Below, piece after piece: positions 28,398 through 36,487 of a stretch of DNA of 64,000 nucleotides. The stretch spans positions 186,001 through 250,000 of the forward strand of contig JADJYF010000026.1 of the NCBI GenBank assembly GCA_016719885.1, given 5' to 3'. The DNA is from Pseudomonadota bacterium. GTDB taxonomy: Bacteria; Pseudomonadota; Gammaproteobacteria; Ga0077536. The notes below the pieces were generated by a model. It saw only the letters and a program-made list of their open reading frames with translations. It ran no database searches and was not told the DNA's origin. The position numbers were made by a program, and so were the translations under genes. The first letter of the stretch is position 1. Each line of letters opens with the position of its first letter.

Positions 28398-29306
28398 TCA
28401 ACGGGGGTTCAACAGGAATTCGAGTAGCGCCTTCTGTGCGTGGAGGCGGTTGCCCGCCTCGTCCCACACCACGCTGGCCGGATGGTCGATGACCTCGGCG
28501 GTCACTTCCTCGCCGCGGTGGGCCGGCAGGCAATGCATGAACAAGGCCGACGGCGCCGCGAGCGCCATGAGTTCGGCGTTGACCTGGAAAGGACGGAACA
28601 CTTCACGGCGCGCGTCTGCTTCCTGTTCCTGGCCCATGCTCGCCCACACGTCGGTCACCACCAGGTCGGCGTCGCGCACCGCGGCCTTGGGATCGTGCCC
28701 GAGGCTCACGCGCGCGTCGCCGATGGGATGGACCGTGACGCTCGGCGCATAGGCCGCCGGCGTCGCCACGCGCAGTTCGAAATTCATGAGCCGCGCGGCG
28801 CTGATGAAGGTGTTGCACATGTTGTTGCCGTCGCCAACCCAGGCCACGCGCTTGCCGGCGATATCACCGCGATGTTCGAGGTAGGTCAACAGATCGGCCA
28901 GCACCTGGCAGGGATGCAGCGTGTCGGTCAAGCCGTTGATGACCGGCACCGTCGCGCAGCGCGCGATGCGCTCGACGGTGTCGTGGGCAAAGGTGCGCAC
29001 CATGATGGCGTCGGCCAGTTGCGACAGCACGCGCGCGGTGTCTTCCGGCGGTTCGCCGCGGCCGAGTTGCGATTCCTGGCTGGACAGGAAAATGGCCTTG
29101 CCACCGCCCTCCGCCATCGCGCCCTCGAAGGACACGCGCGTGCGGGTCGAGGACTTCTCGAAAATCATCGCCAGCGTCTTGTGCGCGAACAAGGGCGGGC
29201 GACGACCGGCGCGCCGCCAGCGCTTGAGTTCCAGCGCCCGATCCAGCAGCGCGCGGATCTCGTCGCCGCCGAGGTCGTCTAAGGATAGGAAGTGCCGTAG
29301 CGCCAT
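28398..29306 (-). CDS. argF: Ornithine carbamoyltransferase
   Basis: A 302-residue enzyme making citrulline from ornithine and carbamoyl phosphate. Carbamoyl-phosphate site STRTR at 53-57, HPCQ at 131-134, ornithine-side DVWASMGQE, and HCLPAHRGEEV near 264. It follows argD by 16 bases, so argDF is probably one transcript and shares the leader described before argD. Confidence 0.96.
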   Translation of the reverse strand: MALRHFLSLDDLGGDEIRALLDRALELKRWRRAGRRPPLFAHKTLAMIFEKSSTRTRVSFEGAMAEGGGKAIFLSSQESQLGRGEPPEDTARVLSQLADAIMVRTFAHDTVERIARCATVPVINGLTDTLHPCQVLADLLTYLEHRGDIAGKRVAWVGDGNNMCNTFISAARLMNFELRVATPAAYAPSVTVHPIGDARVSLGHDPKAAVRDADLVVTDVWASMGQEQEADARREVFRPFQVNAELMALAAPSALFMHCLPAHRGEEVTAEVIDHPASVVWDEAGNRLHAQKALLEFLLNPR

Positions 29307-29322
29307 GAGCGTGCCCGCGAAC

Positions 29323-30522
29323 TCAGGCCGCGTGGCCGGTGAATTCGTTGATGAGGCCGGCCACCCGAGTCACCACTTGCCGAGCCTCGTCGTCCGACAG
29401 GATGAGGGGCGGCAGCAGGCGCACGGTCTTGTCGGCGGTGACATTGATCAAGAGCCCCTGGGCGAGGGCCAGCTTGACCAGGTCGTAGCAACCGCGATCG
29501 AGCTCGATGCCGAGCATGAGGCCATGGCCGCGGATGCTGACGACTGCCTTGTTGCCCGCCAGCGCGTGCTTGAAATCGGCAACCATGCGCGCGCCGAGCG
29601 TGCCGGCACGTTGCACCAGGCCGTCGCGCTCCATGGTATCGATCACCGCCAGCGCCGCCGCCGACACCAGCGGATTGCCACCGAAAGTCGAACCGTGGGT
29701 GCCGGGCTGCAGGACCTCGGCAGCCGCGCCGCGCGCCACGCAGGCGCCGATCGGCACGCCGTTGCCGAGTCCCTTGGCGAGCGTCATGACGTCCGGCACG
29801 ATGCCGTGATGCTGATGGGCGAACCAGCGTCCGGTGCGCCCCATACCGGTCTGCACTTCATCGAGCATCAAGAGGATGCCGCGGTCGTCGCAGATTTTGC
29901 GCAGCGCCGCGAGATAGCGCGCCTCCGGCACCACGATACCGCCTTCACCTTCGACCGGTTCGACCAGCACCGCGACGACGTCGGCATTGCCGGCGGCGTT
30001 GCCGACCGCGTCGACATCGTCATAGGGCACCCGCACGAAACCTTCGACCAAGGGCTCGAAGCCGGCGTGCACCTTGGCGTTGCCGGTCGCACTCAAGGTC
30101 GCCAGCGTGCGGCCATGGAAGCTGCCGTCGGTGACGATCACCGCGGGCCGCGCCACGCCTTTTTCATGGCCGAACTTGCGCGCGATCTTGATCGCGGCCT
30201 CGTTGGCCTCGGCGCCCGAATTGCAGAAGAACACGCGGTCCATGCCCGACAGCGCGCACAGCCGAGTGGCGAGTTGTTCCTGGCGTTCGACGCGGTAGAG
30301 ATTGGAGGTGTGCAGCAGGCGTGTGGCCTGGGCGGCGATGGCGGCGGTCACGTCGGGATGGGCGTGGCCGAGGCCGCATACCGCGATGCCCGACAGCGCG
30401 TCGAGATACGGACGTCCCTCGGTGTCCCACAACCACGCGCCGCGACCGTGACTGAACGTCACGTCCATGCGCCCGTAGTTCGACATCAATCCTGGTATAC
30501 CCGCTGCTGCCATAGCCTTCAT
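29323..30522 (-). CDS. argD: Acetylornithine aminotransferase
   Basis: A 399-residue class III PLP aminotransferase. FCNSGAEANEAAIKIARK binds phosphate, LDEVQTGMGRTG carries the Asp, and the Schiff-base Lys is in TLAKGLGNGVPIGA. Start ATG 30522; ATG 30513 three codons later is equally possible. Both lie within 20 bases of the T-run of an intrinsic terminator, so ribosome binding and attenuation would be physically close. argF follows. Confidence 0.94.
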   Translation of the reverse strand: MKAMAAAGIPGLMSNYGRMDVTFSHGRGAWLWDTEGRPYLDALSGIAVCGLGHAHPDVTAAIAAQATRLLHTSNLYRVERQEQLATRLCALSGMDRVFFCNSGAEANEAAIKIARKFGHEKGVARPAVIVTDGSFHGRTLATLSATGNAKVHAGFEPLVEGFVRVPYDDVDAVGNAAGNADVVAVLVEPVEGEGGIVVPEARYLAALRKICDDRGILLMLDEVQTGMGRTGRWFAHQHHGIVPDVMTLAKGLGNGVPIGACVARGAAAEVLQPGTHGSTFGGNPLVSAAALAVIDTMERDGLVQRAGTLGARMVADFKHALAGNKAVVSIRGHGLMLGIELDRGCYDLVKLALAQGLLINVTADKTVRLLPPLILSDDEARQVVTRVAGLINEFTGHAA

Positions 30523-30530
30523 GCCCCGCC

Positions 30531-30560
30531 AAAAAAACAAAACCCGGCCGCATGGCCGGG
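30531..30560 (-). terminator. Intrinsic terminator/attenuator immediately before argD
   Basis: CCCGGCC/GGCCGGG, a perfect 7-bp GC stem with ATGC loop (30543-30560), followed on the minus strand by TTTTGTTTTTTT. No minus-strand gene lies upstream for at least 140 bases except a six-codon reading frame, so the terminator appears to serve the argD leader itself. Confidence 0.8.
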
Positions 30561-30590
30561 CTGCAGAGTGAAACGGGATGCGCGCGACTG

Positions 30591-30611
30591 TCAGCGCATC
30601 CTGTTGCGCAT
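30591..30611 (-). CDS. Possible Arg-rich leader peptide of argDF
   Basis: ATG CGC AAC AGG ATG CGC TGA (MRNRMR), three Arg codons of six. The last codons overlap GGATGCGC (30594-30601), which pairs perfectly with GCGCATCC (30576-30583); CGCAT of that second arm can instead pair with ATGCG in the terminator hairpin (30549-30553). The Shine-Dalgarno is weak. The frame is short enough to be chance, but position, codons and pairing are what an attenuator needs. Confidence 0.35.
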   Translation of the reverse strand: MRNRMR

Positions 30612-30629
30612 TGTGCGAAAGAGTCCCGT

Positions 30630-30635
30630 ATTATG
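30630..30635 (-). promoter_or_regulatory. Possible -10 box for the argD leader
   Basis: CATAAT on the minus strand, about 19 bases before the leader ATG; no convincing -35 is seen at 16-18 bases. It would start a leader of about 100 bases. Confidence 0.3.
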
Positions 30636-30679
30636 CAACACAAGCCCCGCTGAAAAGCCAATGGAAACGGTGAGATAGA

Positions 30680-32203
30680 GTGGATTCCATCGCCTTGTCA
30701 CTGTTCGTCAAGCGGCTCTCGTCCATATGCCGCGAGATGGGCGCGACGCTGCGTCGCGCGGCGTTGTCGCCCAATATCAAGGACCGACTGGATTATTCCT
30801 GCGCGCTGTTCGACGCGCGCGGCGAACTGTGCGCGCAGGCCGCCCACATCCCGGTGCACCTCGGCAGCATGGCCTTCGCGATGCGCGGCATCGTCAGCGC
30901 CATCGATTGGCAAGCCGGCGACATGATCATCGTCAACGACCCCTACCTGGGCGGCACCCATTTGCCGGACGTGACCGTCATCGCGCCGCTGTTCATCGAT
31001 GGCGCCTGCGTGGCCTTCGTCGCCAACCGCGCCCACCACGCCGACATCGGCTGCGCGCGCCCGGGTTCCATGCCCTTGTCGCGAACGCTCGACGAGGAAG
31101 GCCTGGTGATCGCGCCGCGACACCTGCTGCGCGGCGGCCAAGCCGATGCCGACATGCACGCCCTGCTGGCGGCGCGGCTGCGCAACCCGGCGGCGACACT
31201 GGCCGATCTCGCCGCCCAGGTCAGCAGCAACCGCATCGGGCTGGAACGTCTCGGCGCGTTGTTCCGGCGCCTCGGCGCGCGCGACTTCGAGAACGGCCTG
31301 GCGGCGGTCAACGATTACGCCGAGACGCTCGCGCGCGGCGCGCTCGCGGCGCTGCCGGCCGGCACCTATGTATATGTCGACGCGCTCGATGGTGACGGCA
31401 TCGTCGCCGGCCAGGTGCCGCTCAAAGTCGCGGTCACCCTCGCCGACGGCCGCGCGCGGGTCGATTTCAGCGGCTCTGCCGCGCAGGTGGCAGGCAACCT
31501 GAACTGCCCGCTGGCGGTCACCGCGGCCGCCGTCTATTACGTGTTCTACAGCCTCATGCCGCGCGACACGCCGCCGTGCGCCGGCTCGCTGCGCCCGCTC
31601 GAGATCGTGGCGACACCGGGCTCGGTGTTGAACGCCGCGCGGCCGGCGGCGGTCGCGGCCGGCAACTGCGAAACCAGTCAGCGTATCGTCGACGTGATCT
31701 TGGGCGCGCTCGCCCAGGCGCTGCCGCAACGCATTCCCGCCGCCGCCAACGGCAGCATGAATAATGTCGCGATGGGCGGCGCGGGCTGGGACTATTACGA
31801 AACCATCGGCGGCGGCACCGGCGCCCACGCCGGCAATCACGGTCTGGACGCGGTGCACTCGCACATGACCAACACCTTGAACACGCCGGTCGAAGTGCTG
31901 GAGATGACTTATCCGCTGCGCATCCGGCGCTATGCCATACGACGCGGTAGTGGCGGCGCCGGGCGCCATCGCGGCGGCGACGGCATCGAACGCTGCTACG
32001 AGTTTCTGGCCGACGCGGCGGTGACGGTGCTCAGCGAACGCCGCGATACCGCGCCGTGGGGACTGGCCGGCGGCGCGGCCGGCGCGCGCGGGCGCAATGC
32101 CCTCAACGACACGCCGCTCGCGAGCAAATGTGAAGTCGATCTCAAGGCCGGCGATCGCCTGACGGTGATGTCCGCCGGCGGCGGCGGCTGGGGCGCGGCT
32201 TAA
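30680..32203 (+). CDS. Hydantoinase B / oxoprolinase family protein
   Basis: A 507-residue HyuB-type subunit, from GTG 30680 preceded by GGTGAGATAGA. Visible blocks are VSAIDWQAGDMIIVNDPYLG, HLPDVTVIAPLF, NRAHHADIG, and the Gly-rich C end AGGGGWG. HyuB normally works with an ATPase-like HyuA in ATP-dependent opening of hydantoins or 5-oxoproline; no hyuA is adjacent, so the substrate is open. Slightly shorter than many family members. Confidence 0.87.
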   Translation: MDSIALSLFVKRLSSICREMGATLRRAALSPNIKDRLDYSCALFDARGELCAQAAHIPVHLGSMAFAMRGIVSAIDWQAGDMIIVNDPYLGGTHLPDVTVIAPLFIDGACVAFVANRAHHADIGCARPGSMPLSRTLDEEGLVIAPRHLLRGGQADADMHALLAARLRNPAATLADLAAQVSSNRIGLERLGALFRRLGARDFENGLAAVNDYAETLARGALAALPAGTYVYVDALDGDGIVAGQVPLKVAVTLADGRARVDFSGSAAQVAGNLNCPLAVTAAAVYYVFYSLMPRDTPPCAGSLRPLEIVATPGSVLNAARPAAVAAGNCETSQRIVDVILGALAQALPQRIPAAANGSMNNVAMGGAGWDYYETIGGGTGAHAGNHGLDAVHSHMTNTLNTPVEVLEMTYPLRIRRYAIRRGSGGAGRHRGGDGIERCYEFLADAAVTVLSERRDTAPWGLAGGAAGARGRNALNDTPLASKCEVDLKAGDRLTVMSAGGGGWGAA

Positions 32204-32222
32204 TCCCCCAGCGAATGCCCGT

Positions 32223-32250
32223 TTGAAAACACGGGCGAAAATCTTAGACT
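32223..32250 (+). promoter_or_regulatory. Promoter upstream of grxD
   Basis: TTGAAA (32223-32228) and TAGACT (32245-32250), 16 bases apart, about 70 bases before grxD. The -35 lies in the loop of a GCCCGT/ACGGGC hairpin (32217-32236) after hyuB. Confidence 0.5.
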
Positions 32251-32322
32251 GCCGGCAACCCTCGCGGCCCGCCGAGTTCGAACGGTGGCGGCGCTGGCAC
32301 CCATCATATTGAAGGAGAGCGT

Positions 32323-32637
32323 ATGGACGCCCTGGAACGTATCAAGAACATCGTCGAGACCAATCCCATCGTGATCTTCATGAAGGGCACGCCGCAGTTT
32401 CCGCAATGCGGCTTCTCGATGCGCACGGTCGAAGCCCTCAAGGCCTGTGGCGTCGACTTCCACTCGGTGGACGTGCTGGCGGAGCCGGAAATGCGCCAGA
32501 ACCTGCCGCGCTATTCCGACTGGCCGACCTTCCCCCAGGTGTTCATCAACGGCGAACTGGTTGGCGGCTGCGACATCGTGCTCGGCATGTACCAGAGCGG
32601 CGACCTGCAGCGCATGACCCAGGAAGCCCTGGCTTAA
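32323..32637 (+). CDS. grxD: Monothiol glutaredoxin (Grx4 type)
   Basis: A 104-residue CGFS-type glutaredoxin that carries and passes on 2Fe-2S clusters with glutathione. C29-G-F-S32 is the active site, preceded by VIFMKGTPQFPQ, with DWPTFPQVF (cis-Pro) and VGGCDIV closing the glutathione pocket. GAAGGAGA precedes the ATG. Convergent with dnaQ across a strong hairpin. Confidence 0.96.
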   Translation: MDALERIKNIVETNPIVIFMKGTPQFPQCGFSMRTVEALKACGVDFHSVDVLAEPEMRQNLPRYSDWPTFPQVFINGELVGGCDIVLGMYQSGDLQRMTQEALA

Positions 32638-32662
32638 GTCAGCTTCTCATTCCCTTATCGAC

Positions 32663-32692
32663 GGTGTGCGCCGGTCTCCAACGGCGCACACC
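32663..32692. terminator. 10-bp hairpin between convergent grxD and dnaQ
   Basis: GGTGTGCGCC/GGCGCACACC with a 10-base loop, perfect, between two convergent genes. No T-run on either side, so bidirectional termination is probable from position but not proven by the classic pattern. Confidence 0.5.
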
Positions 32693-32720
32693 CCGCCCCG
32701 GCGTCGCATGACGCCCCTGC

Positions 32721-33425
32721 TCAGGATTTCATCCACACGCACTGACCGCGACTGGCCTTGTCGACGGCCTTGAGCGCCAGCTCGTGCGCCGCCAGTTCCT
32801 CGGCGCTCGGCATCACCACCACCAGCGAACTCGGTCTTTGCAGTGGCCGCGCCTGGGCGCCGGGGTGACGCTCCTGGCGGCGTCCGGCATCCAGCGCCAG
32901 CGTCGCCTGGCCGCCGGTCATGGCCAGGTACACCTCCGCCAGCAGCTCGGCGTCGAGCAGCGCGCCGTGACGTTCGCGATGGGCGTTGCTGACGTCATAA
33001 CGTTTGCACAGCGCGTCCAGGCTGTTGCGCTGGCCGGGGTGCATCTCGCGCGCCAGCGGCAAGGTGTCGAACACCGTGCAGTAGTCCTCGGTGCGGCCCC
33101 ACGCCGGTCCGAGCCGTTCCAATTCCATGTTCAGGAAGCCGACGTCGAAGCTCGCGTTGTGGATGACAAGCTCGGCGCCGCGCACGAACTCGACGAACTC
33201 CATGGCGATGTCGGCGAAGGTCGGCCGCTCGGCGAGATCGGCGAGGGTGATGCCATGCACCTCGACCGCGCCGGCGTCGATGTCGCGCTCGGGATTGATG
33301 TACTGCTGGTAACGGCGCTCGGTGATGCGCCGGTTGACGATTTCCACGCAGCCGATTTCGATGATGCGGTGCCCCTGCGAGGCTTCCAGGCCGGTGGTTT
33401 CGGTATCGAGCACGATTTGACGCAT
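32721..33425 (-). CDS. dnaQ: DNA polymerase III epsilon subunit (proofreading exonuclease)
   Basis: A 234-residue DEDDh exonuclease of the replicative polymerase. ATG 33425 gives MRQIVLDTETTGLE with the first Asp-Glu pair; VIHNASFDVGFLN and RHGALLDAELLAEVYL supply the other acidic and His residues. The C-terminal ~60 residues bind the alpha subunit. It follows rnhA on the same strand, 21 bases away, an arrangement that is divergent in E. coli. Confidence 0.96.
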   Translation of the reverse strand: MRQIVLDTETTGLEASQGHRIIEIGCVEIVNRRITERRYQQYINPERDIDAGAVEVHGITLADLAERPTFADIAMEFVEFVRGAELVIHNASFDVGFLNMELERLGPAWGRTEDYCTVFDTLPLAREMHPGQRNSLDALCKRYDVSNAHRERHGALLDAELLAEVYLAMTGGQATLALDAGRRQERHPGAQARPLQRPSSLVVVMPSAEELAAHELALKAVDKASRGQCVWMKS

Positions 33426-33446
33426 GACTGTCTCCACGGCGCGCGC

Positions 33447-33902
33447 TCAGCGCGCGGCCAGCATTTCATCGATGGCGGCATTGGCCAGGCTGTCGGCCAG
33501 TTCGTTGTCGACGTGCCCGGCGTGCCCCTTCACCCAGTACCAGCGCACCTCGTGGGCGGCACAGGCCTGGTCCAGCAACTGCCACAGGTCGACATTCTTG
33601 ACCGGCTCGCGATTGGCGGTCTTCCAGCCGCGTTTCTTCCAGTTCGCCATCCATTCGGTGATGCCGTTCTTCACGTATTGTGAATCGGTGTGGATGTGAA
33701 CGCGACTCTTGCGCGTCAGGGCGCCGAGCGCCTCGATGGCGGCGGTCAGTTCCATGCGGTTGTTGGTGGTGCTCGCCGCGGCGCCCTTGATATGCCGTTC
33801 GCGCCCGCGATAGCGCAGCAGCGCGCCCCAGCCGCCCGGGCCGGGATTGCCGCGGCAGGCGCCGTCCGTGTAGATCTCGACGACGTCGGCGTCGCTGCTC
33901 AT
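33447..33902 (-). CDS. rnhA: Ribonuclease HI
   Basis: A 151-residue enzyme degrading RNA in RNA/DNA hybrids. Catalytic acids are in EIYTDGACRGNPGPGGWG, NRMELTAAIEAL and HTDSQYVKNGI, and AGHVDNELAD carries the last Asp. Length and C-terminal helix match E. coli RNase HI. Its ATG overlaps the stop of the upstream methyltransferase gene in ATGA. Confidence 0.97.
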   Translation of the reverse strand: MSSDADVVEIYTDGACRGNPGPGGWGALLRYRGRERHIKGAAASTTNNRMELTAAIEALGALTRKSRVHIHTDSQYVKNGITEWMANWKKRGWKTANREPVKNVDLWQLLDQACAAHEVRWYWVKGHAGHVDNELADSLANAAIDEMLAAR

Positions 33903-34684
33903 GGCGCGGATTTGCCGCGCAGACGCGCGCGCGTGGTGGGTTCGATGACGCTGCCGGCGACCAGCCGCCGGCGTTGGCGCCAGCTGGCGCGCAGCGGGGT
34001 CAGGCCTTCGACGCGCTTGCGCGCGACGATGAGATACATGTTGCCGAGCACCGGCCAGCAGAACGCCCCCAGGCGCTCCATGAATTCGAGATGGAGATTG
34101 AGCTTGGCGCCGCGCGCCGGCGGTCGATAGCTGCCGCGCTCGACGTGCAGCACGTCGAAGCCGAGCAACTGCAGCCAGTCCTTGACCCGCGCCACGCCGA
34201 TGAAGCGACCATGCCAGGGCGCGCGCCCCTGCCAGCGGCTCAGCAGCGAACGCACACCGAACAAGCTCCAGGGATTGAAGCCCAGGATCACGAGATGCCC
34301 TTCACCGATCAGCACACGCTCGGCTTCGCGCAGCACGCGGTGCGCGTCGATGGCGTACTCCAGCACGTGCGGCAGCACCAGCACGTCGATGGAGTTGGCC
34401 TGCAGCGGCAGCGCGTCCTCGACGCAATGCATGTCGGCCTCGACGTTGAGCGTATGCCCGAGATCGATGCGCACCTTGTGCGTGACGCGACTGGCATCGA
34501 TGAGCCCGTCGACGTGGTGACAACCGAGTTGCACGATGTGGAAGCCGAACAGATCCGGCAGGTAGCGAGCCAGCAGCCGACGCTCGACCTCCGCCAGCAG
34601 GCTGCCGGGAGGCGCCTGGTACCAGCGCCTCAACGCCGCCGCGAGGCCGGCGTCGCCGAAACCTTCGTTGGAATTTATTTTCAT
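33899..34684 (-). CDS. Class I SAM-dependent methyltransferase-like protein (YafS-like)
   Basis: A 261-residue protein from ATG 34684 (MKINSNEGFG). A Methyltransf_11-type core is visible: GFHIVQLGC replaces the usual GxGxG, followed by ADMHCVEDALPLQANSIDVLVLPHVLEYA and LVILGFNPWSLFGV. The weak motif I leaves activity uncertain. A similar gene (yafS) lies beside rnhA/dnaQ in E. coli; substrate unknown. It is coupled to rnhA by a 4-base overlap. Confidence 0.8.
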   Translation of the reverse strand: MKINSNEGFGDAGLAAALRRWYQAPPGSLLAEVERRLLARYLPDLFGFHIVQLGCHHVDGLIDASRVTHKVRIDLGHTLNVEADMHCVEDALPLQANSIDVLVLPHVLEYAIDAHRVLREAERVLIGEGHLVILGFNPWSLFGVRSLLSRWQGRAPWHGRFIGVARVKDWLQLLGFDVLHVERGSYRPPARGAKLNLHLEFMERLGAFCWPVLGNMYLIVARKRVEGLTPLRASWRQRRRLVAGSVIEPTTRARLRGKSAP

Positions 34685-34782
34685 CAAAAACAGACAGATA
34701 AATGCGAAAGCGCGGCGTGGGCCGAGGTCAGGAAACGGTCGGAAGCTTGGCACGGGGCCACGCGCCGGCGCAACGCTTGGGG

Positions 34783-34812
34783 TTGACCTCGGCCCCCGGG
34801 CCTTTCTACATT
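34783..34812 (+). promoter_or_regulatory. mltD promoter giving a leaderless start
   Basis: TTGACC (34783-34788) and TACATT (34807-34812), 18 bases apart. The A of the mltD ATG is the seventh base after the -10, the usual transcription start. No Shine-Dalgarno lies before the ATG. CCCCC/GGGGG flanking the ATG could also form a hairpin. Confidence 0.6.
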
Positions 34813-34818
34813 ACCCCC

Positions 34819-36447
34819 ATGTTGGGGGGAAACCACATCCGGACAGGGGCTTTTATCGCCCTGCTCAGCGCTGCGCTTTTCGGCTGCACGGTGCCGGTCC
34901 CGTTCGTTCAGAACACACCGCATCCGGGGCCGCAGGTGAAGCCTTTGACGCTGCCCGAGGAGCCCGACGCACCGGCGCCCGCACGCGAAGTCGTGCGCAA
35001 CGTCGAAGAGCCGGTGCAGGGCCCCGACCTGTGGCGCAAGATTGGCGACGGCCTCACGCTGCACAAGACCCCGCATCATTTCCCGCGCCACCCCCTGAAA
35101 AAAGTTCAGTACGCCAAGAGCGTCATCGAAAACGGCGCCGTGCAATCCCGTCCCTACCTGCACTTCGTGGTCAGCGAACTCGACAAGCGCAAGTTGCCCT
35201 ACGAACTGGCGCTGATTCCCCTTCTGGAAAGCGGCTTCAATCCCGCTGCGGGCTCGCGCGGCGGGCCGGCCGGTCTGTGGCAACTGATCCCGAGCACCGG
35301 TCAACGCTTCGGCCTCGAGCAGACGTCCTGGTACGACGGTCGTCGCGACGTGGTCGCCAGCACCGACGCGGCGCTGCATTATTTCGAGCAGCTGCGCGAT
35401 CACTTCAATGGCGACTGGCTGCTGGCCATCGCCGCCTACAACTGCGGCGAGCGCACCGTGCAACAGGCGGTGGCGCGTAATCGCGATCGCGGTCGCCCCA
35501 CCGACTTCTGGTCGCTGAGCCTGCCGGGTGGCACGCGCGCCTACGTCGAACGCCTGATCAATGTCGCGGCGCTGGTCGCCGAGCCGGCCGCGTTCGGCAT
35601 CAAGCCTGTCGAGATCCCGAACCGCCCCTACTTCGACGTCGCCGACGTCGGCATCAACCTGCCGCTGTCGCGGATCGCCGGTGCCAGCGGTCTGTCCGCC
35701 AAGGAATTGCTGACCATCAATCCCGCCTTCGTGCGCCAGACCACGGTGGCCGGCGCGACCCGCGTGCTGGTGGCCCACGGTCATGGCGATGACGTGGTGT
35801 TGGCCTTGTCGTCCTTGTCCGACGAAGTGCGGCGTCTGCCCGAAGTCCGTAGCGAAGTCGCCCAGGCAGCGCCGAGCCGCGCCGGTCAGCGTCAACACAC
35901 GGTGCGCGCCGGCGATTCACTGTCGCTGATCGCGGCGCGGGCCGGCGTGTCGGTACGCGCGCTGCGCGAGGTAAACCACCTTGGTTCGACCAAGCTGCGC
36001 CTAGGCCAGGTCCTGCGACTGCCCGACAGCGCCAAGCGCGTCGCCGATGCCAAGGGCGGCAAGGCGCCGCGCGTGGCCGTCAAATCGGCGCCCGCGGTGC
36101 ACGTGGTCAGCAATGGCGATAACCTGTGGGACATCGCCAAGCGCCACCACGTGAGCGCCGAAGCCCTGGCGCAAGCCAACGGCCTCACTGCGCGTAGCGT
36201 GCTCAAGCTCGGACAAAAGCTGCGCTTGCCGAGCGTCGCGGCGCGCGGCGAACTGCCCGGCGTGTCGCTGGCCAACGCCGACACCGCCGAAGAACCGCGC
36301 TACCAGGTCCGGGAAGGGGATTCTCTGTGGACAATATCTCGGCGCTTCAATGTCTCGGTCGACGCCCTGAAGAAGTGGAATCGGCTGCCGACCGACACCA
36401 CGCCGCTGCAACCCGGACAACGCCTCGTCATCAACGGCGAAACCTGA
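34819..36447 (+). CDS. mltD: Membrane-bound lytic murein transglycosylase D
   Basis: A 542-residue lipoprotein that cleaves glycan strands. The signal peptide ends in lipobox LFGC. The SLT domain has catalytic E137 in PLLESGFNP, then GGPAGLWQLIPSTG and AIAAYNCGERTV. Three LysM modules follow (HTVRAGDSLSLIAARAG, HVVSNGDNLWDIAKRHH, YQVREGDSLWTISRRFN), one more than in E. coli MltD's usual two. ATG 34819 begins the signal peptide and coincides with the predicted transcription start. Confidence 0.93.
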   Translation: MLGGNHIRTGAFIALLSAALFGCTVPVPFVQNTPHPGPQVKPLTLPEEPDAPAPAREVVRNVEEPVQGPDLWRKIGDGLTLHKTPHHFPRHPLKKVQYAKSVIENGAVQSRPYLHFVVSELDKRKLPYELALIPLLESGFNPAAGSRGGPAGLWQLIPSTGQRFGLEQTSWYDGRRDVVASTDAALHYFEQLRDHFNGDWLLAIAAYNCGERTVQQAVARNRDRGRPTDFWSLSLPGGTRAYVERLINVAALVAEPAAFGIKPVEIPNRPYFDVADVGINLPLSRIAGASGLSAKELLTINPAFVRQTTVAGATRVLVAHGHGDDVVLALSSLSDEVRRLPEVRSEVAQAAPSRAGQRQHTVRAGDSLSLIAARAGVSVRALREVNHLGSTKLRLGQVLRLPDSAKRVADAKGGKAPRVAVKSAPAVHVVSNGDNLWDIAKRHHVSAEALAQANGLTARSVLKLGQKLRLPSVAARGELPGVSLANADTAEEPRYQVREGDSLWTISRRFNVSVDALKKWNRLPTDTTPLQPGQRLVINGET

Positions 36448-36487
36448 GCGCCGCCGCCGTCGCGCGGCCCATTCCCTTGCGCGTTCC

